In this document: positions 25,219-33,224 of the stretch, piece by piece
Position numbering within the stretch: position 1 is the first letter of the stretch
Layout of the letters: the number at the start of each line of letters is the position of its first letter
Assembly: GCA_934201705.1 (NCBI GenBank)
Contig: CAKPXF010000008.1
Span: forward strand, 1-64,000
From: an uncultured Bacilli bacterium
GTDB lineage: Bacteria > Bacillota_I > Bacilli_A > RFN20 > CAG-631
Length of the DNA stretch: 64,000 nucleotides
Direction of reading: 5' to 3'
Translations under genes and position numbers: made by a program
Notes under the pieces: model-generated
Database searches by the model: none
What the model saw: the letters and a program-made list of their open reading frames with translations, nothing else
What the model was told of the DNA's origin: nothing

Positions 25219-27633
25219 ATGCTAGTTTCATATAAATTATTAAAAGAGTATGTTGATTTAAAAGATTTAAGCGTTAAAGAAATATGTGATACATTAACTC
25301 TTGCAGGCTTTGAACTTGAAAGCGTTAAGCAATTAAGTAGTGGAGATCATTTAGTAATTGGGGAAGTTTTAGAATGTGAAAATCATCCAAATTCTGATCA
25401 CTTACATATTACAAAAACATCAATTGGTAATGAAGTTTTACAAATTGTTTGTGGAGCGCCTAATTGTCGTAAAGGCTTAAAGGTAATTGTTGCTTTACCT
25501 GGTGCTAATTTACCAGCTAAAGGAATTACTATTGCAAAGGGTGAAATTAGAGGCGTTGAAAGTAATGGTATGCTTTGTTCATTAGTAGAGCTTGGAGTAC
25601 CAGAATCAATGCTAAGTGATGCTCAAAAAGAGGGAATTGAAGAATTAAATAGTGATGCTATAGTTGGTGATACTAATCCGCTTGCTTATTTAAATCTTGA
25701 TGACACAATTATTGATTTTTCAGTTACTCCAAATAGATGTGATGTTTTAGGATTAAACCATTTCTTTAAGGAAGTTGCAGCAGTATTAGATACTAAAGTA
25801 ATTAAAGAATATGAAATAACTTATAAACCAAGCACTAAGTGTGATTTAACAGCAAGTAGTAATACTCCTTTATGTGATTATTTTGCTATTACTCATATTT
25901 ATGGAATAAAGGTTATGCCATCTCCAAAATGGATGCAAGATATTTTATCAAAGCATGATATTAAATGCATTGATAATGTTGTTGATATTGGAAACTATGT
26001 AACTTTAATGACTGGTCAGCCACTTCATATGTATGATGCAAATAAAGTTAAATCTAAAAACTTTGTTGTTAAAAATAATGTTGATTGTAAGGTAGTAGCT
26101 TTAGATGATAAAGAATATGAAATTAAAAGTGGCGATTTAGTTGTTACTAATAATGATGAGGTTGTATGTATTGCAGGAGTTATAGGTGGAAAGTCATCAA
26201 TGATTGATGAAAACACAACTGAAATTGCTTTGGAAACTGCCTTATTTGATGGAATAACAATTGCTAATTCAGCAAAAAGATATGGATTAAGCACAGTTGC
26301 AGCTACTAATTATTCAAAAAATGCCGTTGATAGATACAATCCTTTATATGCTACAAAAATGGCTTGTGATTTATTAGTAAAATATGCTTCTGCTACATGT
26401 GTTAGTGAAACATATGAATATGATAAACGAAACCTAACTAAAAAGGTTGTAGAAATATCTTTGGATTTCATTAACAATAGACTTGGTAGTAATTATACAA
26501 GTAATGATGTTAAGGATGTATTTAGACGCTTAGCATTTAGCTATAAAGAAAACAATGGTGTTTTTGAAATTGAAGTACCTACATATAGAAATGATATTTC
26601 AATTAAAGAGGATATTGTTGAAGAAGTAGTTAGATTAATTGGCTTTGATACAATTCCTTATACAATTAGTAATGTTGAAGCTAAGGATTATGGTTTAAAT
26701 GATGTGCAAAGAGCTCGTAATATAATTAGTAATTATTTATTAGACATTGGCTTAACTAATACTCTTTCATATACTTTAATTAAAAAGGAAGATGCAGAAT
26801 ATTATAGTGCTTTTGATAAAGAAACATATATTGTTCTTCCTCATCCTTTAACTGTTGAAAAAGAATATTTAAGAAAGAATATGATGTATTCAATGCTTTC
26901 AACAATTTCATATAATCAAGCCCGTAATATTAAAGATGTTGCAATTTTTGAAATGTCTGAGGTATATACAAATGAAAATTTACAAGGTAAAGAAAAACTA
27001 AGTATTGCTATATCAAATTCATTAAATCAAACTAAATGGCAAAATAGTAATATAAAAACTGATTTTTATACAATTAAAGGTATTGTAGAAGGAATACTAG
27101 CCTTATTTGGTATTGATAATAATCGCTATAGCTTTGAACCATTAAATAAAACATATAGTAATCAAACTATTTTCCATCCTGGAAAATCTGCAATATTAAA
27201 AATTAATGGAAGAGAAATAGGAATGCTTGGTGAAATTCATCCAACAACATTAAAGAAGGAAGGTATAGAGCCTACAGTTTATTTTGAAATGAATTTAACT
27301 GAATTCTTAAATATTAAAACTAGCAAGGTTAAATATACTCCTGTTTCTAAATTTCCATCTGTTAGCAGAGATATTGCTTTAGTTGTTAAAGATGATGTTT
27401 CAATTAATAGTATAATTAGAAGTATGAAAAAAGCTGGTGGGCCACTACTAAATAATGTTGAAGTATTTGATGTTTATAAGGGCGAGCATGTAAGCGAAGG
27501 CTATAAATCAGTTGCTTTATCAATGACTTTCGTTGATAGTAGTAAAACATTAGTTGATCAAACTATTAATGAATTATTTAATAAGATTTACGCACAATGT
27601 CAAAAAGACTTCAATGCAGTAATAAGACAATAA
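25219..27633 (+). CDS. pheT: phenylalanyl-tRNA synthetase beta subunit
   Basis: An 804-aa subunit beginning MLVSYKLLKEYVDLKDL as in other PheT. The N-terminal tRNA-binding EMAP-like domain includes HPNSDHLHIT and QIVCGAPNCR. The B3/B4 editing region follows, then B5 and the catalytic-like core, ending in a ferredoxin-fold anticodon-binding domain (FPSVSRDIALVVKDDV). ATG 25219 is chosen over GTG 25210 because GGTGAT precedes it and it matches the usual start. The stop TAA overlaps the malQ ATG. Confidence 0.97.
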   Translation: MLVSYKLLKEYVDLKDLSVKEICDTLTLAGFELESVKQLSSGDHLVIGEVLECENHPNSDHLHITKTSIGNEVLQIVCGAPNCRKGLKVIVALPGANLPAKGITIAKGEIRGVESNGMLCSLVELGVPESMLSDAQKEGIEELNSDAIVGDTNPLAYLNLDDTIIDFSVTPNRCDVLGLNHFFKEVAAVLDTKVIKEYEITYKPSTKCDLTASSNTPLCDYFAITHIYGIKVMPSPKWMQDILSKHDIKCIDNVVDIGNYVTLMTGQPLHMYDANKVKSKNFVVKNNVDCKVVALDDKEYEIKSGDLVVTNNDEVVCIAGVIGGKSSMIDENTTEIALETALFDGITIANSAKRYGLSTVAATNYSKNAVDRYNPLYATKMACDLLVKYASATCVSETYEYDKRNLTKKVVEISLDFINNRLGSNYTSNDVKDVFRRLAFSYKENNGVFEIEVPTYRNDISIKEDIVEEVVRLIGFDTIPYTISNVEAKDYGLNDVQRARNIISNYLLDIGLTNTLSYTLIKKEDAEYYSAFDKETYIVLPHPLTVEKEYLRKNMMYSMLSTISYNQARNIKDVAIFEMSEVYTNENLQGKEKLSIAISNSLNQTKWQNSNIKTDFYTIKGIVEGILALFGIDNNRYSFEPLNKTYSNQTIFHPGKSAILKINGREIGMLGEIHPTTLKKEGIEPTVYFEMNLTEFLNIKTSKVKYTPVSKFPSVSRDIALVVKDDVSINSIIRSMKKAGGPLLNNVEVFDVYKGEHVSEGYKSVALSMTFVDSSKTLVDQTINELFNKIYAQCQKDFNAVIRQ

Positions 27634-29108
27634 TGGAAAAGTGTGGAATTTTATTACCTATATTTGCTTTGCCTAACAAATATGGAATAGGAACATTAGG
27701 AAAGCAAGCCTATAGATTTATTGATTTTTTAAAAACTGCTAAACAAGATTATTGGCAATTTTTACCAACTAATCCAACATCATATGGAGATTCACCATAT
27801 CAATCATTTTCTTGCTATGCTCAAAATCCTTATTTTATAGATTTAGATTTATTAGTACTCGATAAGCTATTAACTAAAAAAGATTTAAAAGAATCTAATT
27901 TAATTAATAAAACTCAATACATTGATTATGGAAATATCTTTATTAATAAAATAAAACTTTTAAAGAAGGCATATAAAAAGCATTATCTTTATAATAAAGA
28001 ATTTAATAGTTTTAAAAGAAATAATAAATGGCTATTAGATTATGCATTATTTATGGTTCTAAAAGAAAAGAATAATTATAAATGCTGGAATGAATGGGAA
28101 GATGATTATAAGTTTAGAAATAAAAAAGCTTTAAAGAATTTTTATAAGCTGAATAAAGATGAAGTTGAATCTTATATGTTTATGCAATTTTTATATAAAA
28201 GACAATGGCAAAATATGTTAAGATATGCTCATAAAAATAAAATAAAGCTGATTGGTGATATGCCAATTTATGTAGCCTATGATAGTGTCGATGTTTGGTC
28301 AAATCCAAGCTTGTTTATGCTAGATGAAAATTATAATCCTACTATGGTAGCAGGGGTTCCACCAGATTATTTTTCTACAACTGGTCAATTATGGGGAAAT
28401 CCATTATATAATTATGATAATATGAAAAATGATAATTATTCTTGGTGGGTTAATAGAATTAAATATGCTTTAAGGCAAACTGATTATGTAAGAATTGATC
28501 ATTTTAGAGGCTTTAGTGCTTATTATGCTATTCCATATGGAAATGATAATGCTATAAATGGAAAATGGATTAAAGGACCTGGTATGGATTTATTTAATTG
28601 TATTAATGAAAAAATAAGAAATCCAAAAATCATTGCTGAAAATTTAGGATTACTTGATGATGATGTTTATGACTTAATAAAAAAGACTAACTATCCAGGA
28701 ATGAGAATAATTGAATTTGAAATGTATTCAAAAGAAAATATTGAAAAGCTAAAAAAAGAAAATCCTAATAATATATTATATCCAGGAACACATGATAATA
28801 ATACATTTGTTAGTTGGTATAATGAAGATGCTTCTATTATTGAAAAAGAAAATATTAATATTGAATTAAAATGTAATAAAAGAACTAATATTACAAATCA
28901 ATTAATAAAATATTGCTATAGTTTTCCTTTTAAATATGTAATTATTATGATGCAAGATATTTTAGGATATGATAAAAAAGCTAGATTTAATATACCTGGT
29001 AGCTCATCTAATAACTGGACGTTTATGTTTAAAAAATCAGATTTTAATAAAAAAGTTGCCTTAAAATTAAAAAAAATAAAAGTTAAATCAAAAATAGCTA
29101 GTAATTAG
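27633..29108 (+). CDS. malQ: 4-alpha-glucanotransferase (amylomaltase)
   Basis: A 491-aa GH77 enzyme that rearranges alpha-1,4-glucans and maltodextrins. It starts CGILLPIFALPNKYGIGTLG and has the substrate loop GDSPYQSFSCYAQNPYFIDL. Acid residues stand in VRIDHFRGF (nucleophile Asp), IIAENLG (general acid/base Glu) and PGTHDNNT (third Asp). ATG 27633 overlaps the pheT stop (TAATG); an earlier ATG at 27597 would lie inside pheT. It is odd after pheST and may ride on the T-box transcript. No other maltose genes are next to it. Confidence 0.95.
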   Translation: MEKCGILLPIFALPNKYGIGTLGKQAYRFIDFLKTAKQDYWQFLPTNPTSYGDSPYQSFSCYAQNPYFIDLDLLVLDKLLTKKDLKESNLINKTQYIDYGNIFINKIKLLKKAYKKHYLYNKEFNSFKRNNKWLLDYALFMVLKEKNNYKCWNEWEDDYKFRNKKALKNFYKLNKDEVESYMFMQFLYKRQWQNMLRYAHKNKIKLIGDMPIYVAYDSVDVWSNPSLFMLDENYNPTMVAGVPPDYFSTTGQLWGNPLYNYDNMKNDNYSWWVNRIKYALRQTDYVRIDHFRGFSAYYAIPYGNDNAINGKWIKGPGMDLFNCINEKIRNPKIIAENLGLLDDDVYDLIKKTNYPGMRIIEFEMYSKENIEKLKKENPNNILYPGTHDNNTFVSWYNEDASIIEKENINIELKCNKRTNITNQLIKYCYSFPFKYVIIMMQDILGYDKKARFNIPGSSSNNWTFMFKKSDFNKKVALKLKKIKVKSKIASN

Positions 29109-29137
29109 TTGACTTTTTATATCTTTTTAGATATAAT
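29109..29137 (+). promoter_or_regulatory. rpmF promoter
   Basis: TTGACT at 29109-29114, a 17-bp spacer and TATAAT at 29132-29137, starting directly after the malQ stop. Confidence 0.85.
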
Positions 29138-29174
29138 CTATGTGCTATTTTATTTCACTAATGGAGGTGTTAAC

Positions 29175-29366
29175 ATGGCAGTACCAAAGAGAAGAAGATC
29201 AAGAACTAAAAGATTAACTAGAAGATCTCATGACGCTTTAACAGCAACAACTTTAGCAACTTGTCCAAATTGTGGCGCAAAGGTTCTTCCACATCATGTA
29301 TGTGGCGAATGCGGACAATACAATGGTCAAAAAGTAGTTGAAACAAAAGTTGAAGAAGCAAAATAA
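29175..29366 (+). CDS. rpmF: ribosomal protein L32
   Basis: A 63-aa large-subunit protein. It begins MAVPKRRRSRTKRLTRRS and carries the zinc ribbon CPNCGAKVLPHHVCGECGQY with two CxxC pairs, so this is the zinc-binding form. ATG 29175 has GGAGGT 8 nt upstream. It has its own promoter and terminator and so is monocistronic. Confidence 0.97.
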   Translation: MAVPKRRRSRTKRLTRRSHDALTATTLATCPNCGAKVLPHHVCGECGQYNGQKVVETKVEEAK

Positions 29367-29386
29367 TTTTATAAAAAAACAAAACC

Positions 29387-29412
29387 AAGCACCAAATAAG
29401 GTGCTTTTTTGT
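29387..29412 (+). terminator. rho-independent terminator after rpmF
   Basis: Stem AAGCACC / GGTGCTT, extended by flanking A and T runs, then TTTTGTTTTTTT. Confidence 0.88.
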
Positions 29413-29451
29413 TTTTTTTATTACATTTAATCGACTACTTTTGACAAATAC

Positions 29452-29480
29452 TTGAAAAGTGAAGGGGGGGGGGTTATAAT
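29452..29480 (+). promoter_or_regulatory. promoter with G10 tract in spacer (candidate phase-variable)
   Basis: TTGAAA at 29452-29457 and TATAAT at 29475-29480, spacer 17 bp, of which 29464-29473 is ten consecutive G. A G10 run is extraordinary in DNA this AT-rich. The sister copy at 41073 has G9 and a 16-bp spacer. Slippage in the tract would shift the spacer length and hence promoter strength. Confidence 0.7.
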
Positions 29481-29487
29481 GTTTTCG

Positions 29488-29537
29488 CTTAAAAGTAATA
29501 ACAAATTATAAATTAATAATAAATTGTTCCTTTTAAG
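29488..29537 (+). promoter_or_regulatory. 5' leader hairpin
   Basis: CTTAAAAG at 29488-29495 pairs with CTTTTAAG at 29530-29537 across 34 nt. Each arm is followed by GTAATAA. The hairpin starts at about the expected first transcribed base. In the sister copy the outer pair is A-U where this one is G-U, so pairing is kept. Confidence 0.45.
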
Positions 29538-29566
29538 TAATAAATAGAAAGGAAAAGAATAAAATT

Positions 29567-30754
29567 ATGAAAAAGAAAATTAAAAAGGCTTTTACATTAG
29601 TTGAATTATTAGTTGTAATTGCAATTTTAGCAATCTTAGCAACAGTATCAATTGTCGGTTACAATAGTTTTACTAACAAAGCCAAAATATCTGTTGATCA
29701 ACAAGCTGTTGCACAAATGAACACTGTTTTACAAGCTGATGAAGTTTTAAATGGTGTTCCAGAATCAATTGATAAAGTTGCTGATTTATTAATTGAAAAT
29801 GGATATTCTGATAAATTCCAAACATATTATAGCAAGCATACTATAGGTTGGCTAAAAGAGAAGAATTCTATTGTATTAATAGAAGATGCAAGTAAAATTA
29901 CATATCCAGAATCATTATCTAATTATCCTGTAAGCAATGTCATTACATTTACAGTAAATATTGTGACAGATAGTAAAACACTTCTTGATTCTTTAAATTC
30001 AGCAAGTTCAATGGCAGTGGGTTATACAAATATTATTTTATCAAATGATATTTCACTACAAGAAAGAGCAACATTTAGTGTTTCTGATAATATGACTGTT
30101 GCAATTGATTTAAATGGCAAATCAATAACTAGCGAACATAAAACATTTAGAATTGATGGAAATGGAAGATGCGACATAAAAAATGGAACTATTGTTGCAC
30201 CACAGCCTGAAACAATTTCTGAGTCTAAAGACCCATCATATTGTGTTGGAATATTTGGCAATTCTACTGTAACTATTGAAAATTGTAATTTAATAGCTGG
30301 TGCATATGGAATTGCAACTAATGGTTCATCTTCTAAAGGTACAAAAGTAATAATGAAAAATTGTACTGTAGATTCAAATGTTTCATTTTATTCTCCGGCT
30401 GGTGAATGGAATGTTGAAAACTGTACTTTTAAAAGAACATCAGTTATATGTGGTGGAAATGTTACAATGAATAAATGCACTTTTAATTGCGACCCAAATA
30501 GAAAAGCATATACAGATGAAGAAATAAAAAATAATTACGGAAGAGGTGATGGTGCACAAGATTGTGGCGATGCATTGCTAGTACTAAATAGGAGAAGTTC
30601 TGGCTATGAATTTACATCACTTAAAATTACTAATTCAACATTTAATGGAAATGAAAATTTATATTCTTTAAGAATTATTGATATGGAAGCTGAAAACGCA
30701 AAATCTGCTAAAATTGATATTGGAAGTTCAAATACTTTTAATGGTAAAAAATAA
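29567..30754 (+). CDS. type IV pilin-like protein with beta-helix cargo domain
   Basis: A 395-aa protein. Residues 1-30 are a class III (prepilin) signal: a basic leader KKKIKKA, then FTLVELLVVIAILAILATVS with Glu at +5. The residue before the cut is Ala instead of the usual Gly. Residues 40-120 are a short pilin-like stalk. From ~125 the sequence has short repeating strands with Asn and Cys (IKNGTIVAP, VTIENCNLIAGAYGIAT, VIMKNCTVDSN, VTMNKCTFNCD), typical of a right-handed parallel beta-helix. It is probably exposed on the surface as a minor pilin or adhesin. No pilus assembly genes are in the window. RBS GAAAGGAAAAG. Confidence 0.8.
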   Translation: MKKKIKKAFTLVELLVVIAILAILATVSIVGYNSFTNKAKISVDQQAVAQMNTVLQADEVLNGVPESIDKVADLLIENGYSDKFQTYYSKHTIGWLKEKNSIVLIEDASKITYPESLSNYPVSNVITFTVNIVTDSKTLLDSLNSASSMAVGYTNIILSNDISLQERATFSVSDNMTVAIDLNGKSITSEHKTFRIDGNGRCDIKNGTIVAPQPETISESKDPSYCVGIFGNSTVTIENCNLIAGAYGIATNGSSSKGTKVIMKNCTVDSNVSFYSPAGEWNVENCTFKRTSVICGGNVTMNKCTFNCDPNRKAYTDEEIKNNYGRGDGAQDCGDALLVLNRRSSGYEFTSLKITNSTFNGNENLYSLRIIDMEAENAKSAKIDIGSSNTFNGKK

Positions 30755-30793
30755 ACATTTATTTAAATAATATACTTCATAAATAAAATAATT

Positions 30794-30827
30794 AAAGTTA
30801 TAGTCCTAAGCGATTATAACTTTTTTT
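30794..30827 (+). terminator. rho-independent terminator of pilin-like gene 1
   Basis: Stem AAAGTTATA / TATAACTTT with a 12-nt loop, followed by a T run. Confidence 0.85.
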
Positions 30828-30857
30828 GTAAAATATAAAATTTTTTAAAAAAAACAC

Positions 30858-30885
30858 TTGCATTTAGGTGAAGTTGTGGTATACT
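30858..30885 (+). promoter_or_regulatory. mraZ promoter
   Basis: TTGCAT at 30858-30863, a 16-bp spacer and TATACT at 30880-30885, directly before the MraZ boxes. Confidence 0.6.
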
Positions 30886-30893
30886 TGTGGTAG

Positions 30894-30920
30894 AAAGTGG
30901 TTGAAAGTGGCACAAAGTGG
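30894..30920 (+). promoter_or_regulatory. MraZ-binding boxes (three AAAGTGG repeats)
   Basis: AAAGTGG at 30894-30900, 30904-30910 and 30914-30920, exactly 10 bp apart. A degenerate CTTGTGG lies 10 bp before the first. MraZ is known to bind such phased direct repeats upstream of its own gene. The boxes lie at and just after the likely transcription start, so autoregulation is expected. Confidence 0.85.
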
Positions 30921-30932
30921 GAGGCGAAGTTG

Positions 30933-31385
30933 ATGTTTAAAGGTCAATATAATCATACTCTTGACGATAAAGGTCGACTTGTTATGCCAACTAAGTTCCG
31001 CGATCCAATTGCAGAAGGAGCTGTTATAACAATCGGATATGAAGGTTGTCTAACAATCTATACTGCACAAGGATGGGACAGATGCCAAAAAGACTTACTT
31101 TCAAAACCTATGACTAGTGTGGCTGTAAGAAAAGCAATGAGAGTTCTTACTGCAAATGCTAGCGACATTGAGCCAGATAAAAATGGCCGAATTAAAATTC
31201 CGGATTATCTATTAACTGCTGCTGCCATAACTAAAGATGTCACAATTGTTGGACTTGGAACCATAATTGAAGTTTGGGCAACTGAGAAATGGCAAAAAGA
31301 ACAAATGATGGATAAAGAAGAATTTGAATCTCTTTCTGAACAACTTTACTATTTCGACAAAGGAAACGAAGAAGAAAATGGATAA
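30933..31385 (+). CDS. mraZ: transcriptional regulator MraZ
   Basis: A 150-aa protein made of two AbrB-like SpoVT/MraZ domains, beginning MFKGQYNHTLDDKGRLVMPTK and with a second copy at IEPDKNGRIKIPDYL. ATG 30933 is chosen because GGGAGGCG lies about 8 nt upstream; the longer frame from 30897 runs through the MraZ boxes. It is first of a shortened dcw cluster and should bind the AAAGTGG repeats just upstream. It overlaps rsmH by 8 bp. Confidence 0.95.
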   Translation: MFKGQYNHTLDDKGRLVMPTKFRDPIAEGAVITIGYEGCLTIYTAQGWDRCQKDLLSKPMTSVAVRKAMRVLTANASDIEPDKNGRIKIPDYLLTAAAITKDVTIVGLGTIIEVWATEKWQKEQMMDKEEFESLSEQLYYFDKGNEEENG

Positions 31386-32325
31386 GGAGTTCAAACATGT
31401 ATCAGTCTTGTTAAATGAATGCATTGAAGGGCTAGATATAAAACCAGATGGTGTTTACGTAGACGCTACTCTTGGTGGAGCTGGACATTCGATGAATATT
31501 TTAAAGAAGTTATCTGATAATGGTAAATTATATTGCTTTGATAAGGATATAGACGCCATTAATGTAGCAAAAGAAAGATTGGATAATATTTCTAAAAACT
31601 ATCAAATAATTCATGCAGACTTTAGTAATCTAAAAAAAGAATTAAATACGTTGGGAGTAAAGAAAATTGATGGAATCTTATTTGACTTAGGAGTTTCATC
31701 ATATCAATTTGATACTCCAGAAAGGGGATTCTCATACAAGTATGATGCTCGTCTTGATATGAGAATGGATCAATCTCAAAAGCTATCGGCTTATGAGGTT
31801 GTTAACAGCTATAGTAAGGAAGCATTGACAAGAATATTCTTTGAATATGGTGAGGAAAGATTTGCTAAGCAAATCTCGGCCAAGATTTGTAAAGCAAGGG
31901 AACAATCACCTATTGAAACAACATTCCAATTAGTCGATGTCATAAAAGATTCACTTCCAAACTATGTTTTAAATCAAAAAGGGCATCCTGCAAAACAAGT
32001 TTTCCAGGCGATTAGAATCGAGGTAAATGGCGAATTAGTATCACTTAGTAGTGCAATTGAGCAGGCACTAGATATGCTTGATATTAATGGGAGATTAGCA
32101 GTTATAACATTTCATTCCCTTGAAGATAGAATTGTCAAAAACATGTTTAAAAAAGCAATATGTACAAATGATAATGTTAAGGGCTTAGCTAGTTTGAAGG
32201 ACAATGAGCAAGAATTTGAATTAGTTAACAGAAAAGTAATTACTTCAACAGATGAAGAATTACAAAACAATAATCGTGCACATAGTGCTAAATTAAGGAT
32301 AATTAAGAGAATTAAGAGAGGTTAA
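31378..32325 (+). CDS. rsmH: 16S rRNA m4C1402 methyltransferase
   Basis: A 315-aa SAM-dependent enzyme. It opens FKHVSVLLNECIEGL and has YVDATLGGAGHS (SAM motif I), FDKDIDAI, ILFDLGVSSYQ and RGFSYKYDARLDMRMD. The family end HSAKLRIIKRI is present. ATG 31378 lies within the end of mraZ with AAAGGAA upstream; an in-frame ATG at 31324 is deep inside mraZ and is rejected. Synteny mraZ-rsmH-ftsL is standard. Confidence 0.96.
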   Translation: MDKEFKHVSVLLNECIEGLDIKPDGVYVDATLGGAGHSMNILKKLSDNGKLYCFDKDIDAINVAKERLDNISKNYQIIHADFSNLKKELNTLGVKKIDGILFDLGVSSYQFDTPERGFSYKYDARLDMRMDQSQKLSAYEVVNSYSKEALTRIFFEYGEERFAKQISAKICKAREQSPIETTFQLVDVIKDSLPNYVLNQKGHPAKQVFQAIRIEVNGELVSLSSAIEQALDMLDINGRLAVITFHSLEDRIVKNMFKKAICTNDNVKGLASLKDNEQEFELVNRKVITSTDEELQNNNRAHSAKLRIIKRIKRG

Positions 32326-32353
32326 TTGCTTATAAAAAGGAGGAGGAATGATT

Positions 32354-32569
32354 ATGAGATATGTAAATCTTAAAAAGAGAAATACATCGAAATTTGATTA
32401 TGTAGCAAAACGACTAGCTACCGTTTCTATGCTATCTTTATTTCTAGTTTCAGTAATCATTATTCCACTTGCCAATAAGCAACAAGAGCTTCAAGCTGAA
32501 AATCACTTAAGAATCAGTGATATTACAGATGAGAATCTTGACAAAGACGTAGTTGAATTTAATAATTAA
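32354..32569 (+). CDS. ftsL: FtsL-like short membrane protein
   Basis: A 71-aa protein with a basic cytoplasmic start, one membrane span (ATVSMLSLFLVSVIIIPLA, about 23-41) and a short outer tail starting NKQQELQAENH. Position directly after rsmH and the topology are those of FtsL, a divisome protein. However, the usual leucine-zipper coiled coil is only about 25 residues here, so it is reduced. ATG 32354 is preferred to 32348, which is too close to GGAGGAGG. No ftsI, mraY or mur genes follow; a terminator closes the cluster. Confidence 0.55.
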   Translation: MRYVNLKKRNTSKFDYVAKRLATVSMLSLFLVSVIIIPLANKQQELQAENHLRISDITDENLDKDVVEFNN

Positions 32570-32601
32570 TTGAAATAATATTTAATTCATATTTTTAAAA
32601 T

Positions 32602-32631
32602 AGGGGCACTTGGGTTGTGTCTCCTTTTTTT
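32602..32631 (+). terminator. rho-independent terminator of mraZ cluster
   Basis: Imperfect stem AGGGGCAC / GTGTCTCCT with a TTGGGTT loop and a run of T. Confidence 0.75.
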
Positions 32632-32673
32632 ATATTTTTATTAAAAAATATAGAAATATATACATTAATAGGT

Positions 32674-32679
32674 TATAAT
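32674..32679 (+). promoter_or_regulatory. -10 box upstream of apt
   Basis: TATAAT 27 bp before the apt start; the -35 region is weak. Confidence 0.45.
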
Positions 32680-32705
32680 AATATTTGTTGTAAGGAGAAA
32701 TGATT

Positions 32706-33218
32706 ATGGAACTTAAAAATTATATTGCGAGTATTAAGGACTTTCCTGTAGAAGGAATTTTATTTAGAGATATGACACCACTTCTTCAAGATAGTGAAGC
32801 GTTTAAATATGTCATTGATAAGTTTATCAAATTTGCTCAAGAAATAGGCGCAAATGTTGTTGTCGGACCTGAATCTCGTGGCTTTATTTTTGGAACACCA
32901 GTTTCATATGGTGCAAATATTGGCTTTGTACCAGTTCGTAAGCCTGGAAAGCTTCCTCGTGAAACAATTGAATATAAATATGATCTTGAGTATGGAACAA
33001 ACACATTATGTATTCATAAGGACGCTATTAAAAAAGGTCAAAAAGTTTTAATTATTGATGATTTATTAGCAACTGGTGGAACAGTTGAAGCGGCAATCAA
33101 GCTTGTAGAACAATTAGGTGGCGAAGTTGTAGGCTGTGCATTTTTAATTGAACTTGATGATTTAAATGGAAGAGATAAATTAAGCAACCAAAAGATTTTA
33201 AGTTTATTACATTATTAA
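32706..33218 (+). CDS. apt: adenine phosphoribosyltransferase
   Basis: A 170-aa purine salvage enzyme converting adenine and PRPP to AMP. It starts NYIASIKDFPVEGILFRDMTPLL in the standard form. It has VGPESRGFIFG, PVRKPGKLP and the PRPP-binding loop VLIIDDLLATGGT. Of two ATGs, 32706 has the better 8-nt spacing from AAGGAG. The next gene is relA/spoT, 6 nt away, the same pair as in Bacillus (apt-relA). It fits the salvage theme of the window. Confidence 0.97.
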   Translation: MELKNYIASIKDFPVEGILFRDMTPLLQDSEAFKYVIDKFIKFAQEIGANVVVGPESRGFIFGTPVSYGANIGFVPVRKPGKLPRETIEYKYDLEYGTNTLCIHKDAIKKGQKVLIIDDLLATGGTVEAAIKLVEQLGGEVVGCAFLIELDDLNGRDKLSNQKILSLLHY

Positions 33219-33224
33219 TATATT

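Larger units (their letters stand above)
29433..29684 (+). repeat. duplicated promoter-leader-signal cassette, copy A
   Basis: About 250 bp nearly identical (a handful of differences) to 41054-41304. It covers the promoter, the leader hairpin, the RBS and the first ~38 codons. The two genes diverge completely after that. Confidence 0.93.

Noticed and set aside
29441..29446. TTGACA as the -35 box of the pilin-like gene
   Set aside because: It would give a 28-bp spacer to TATAAT; TTGAAA at 29452 gives 17 bp.
29433..29500. CRISPR or attachment-site repeat
   Set aside because: Only two distant copies that form promoter and signal regions; no short regularly spaced repeats or integrase genes.
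30897..30932. Upstream extension of mraZ
   Set aside because: It runs through the AAAGTGG operator repeats; ATG 30933 has the ribosome-binding site and gives the normal MraZ N-terminus.
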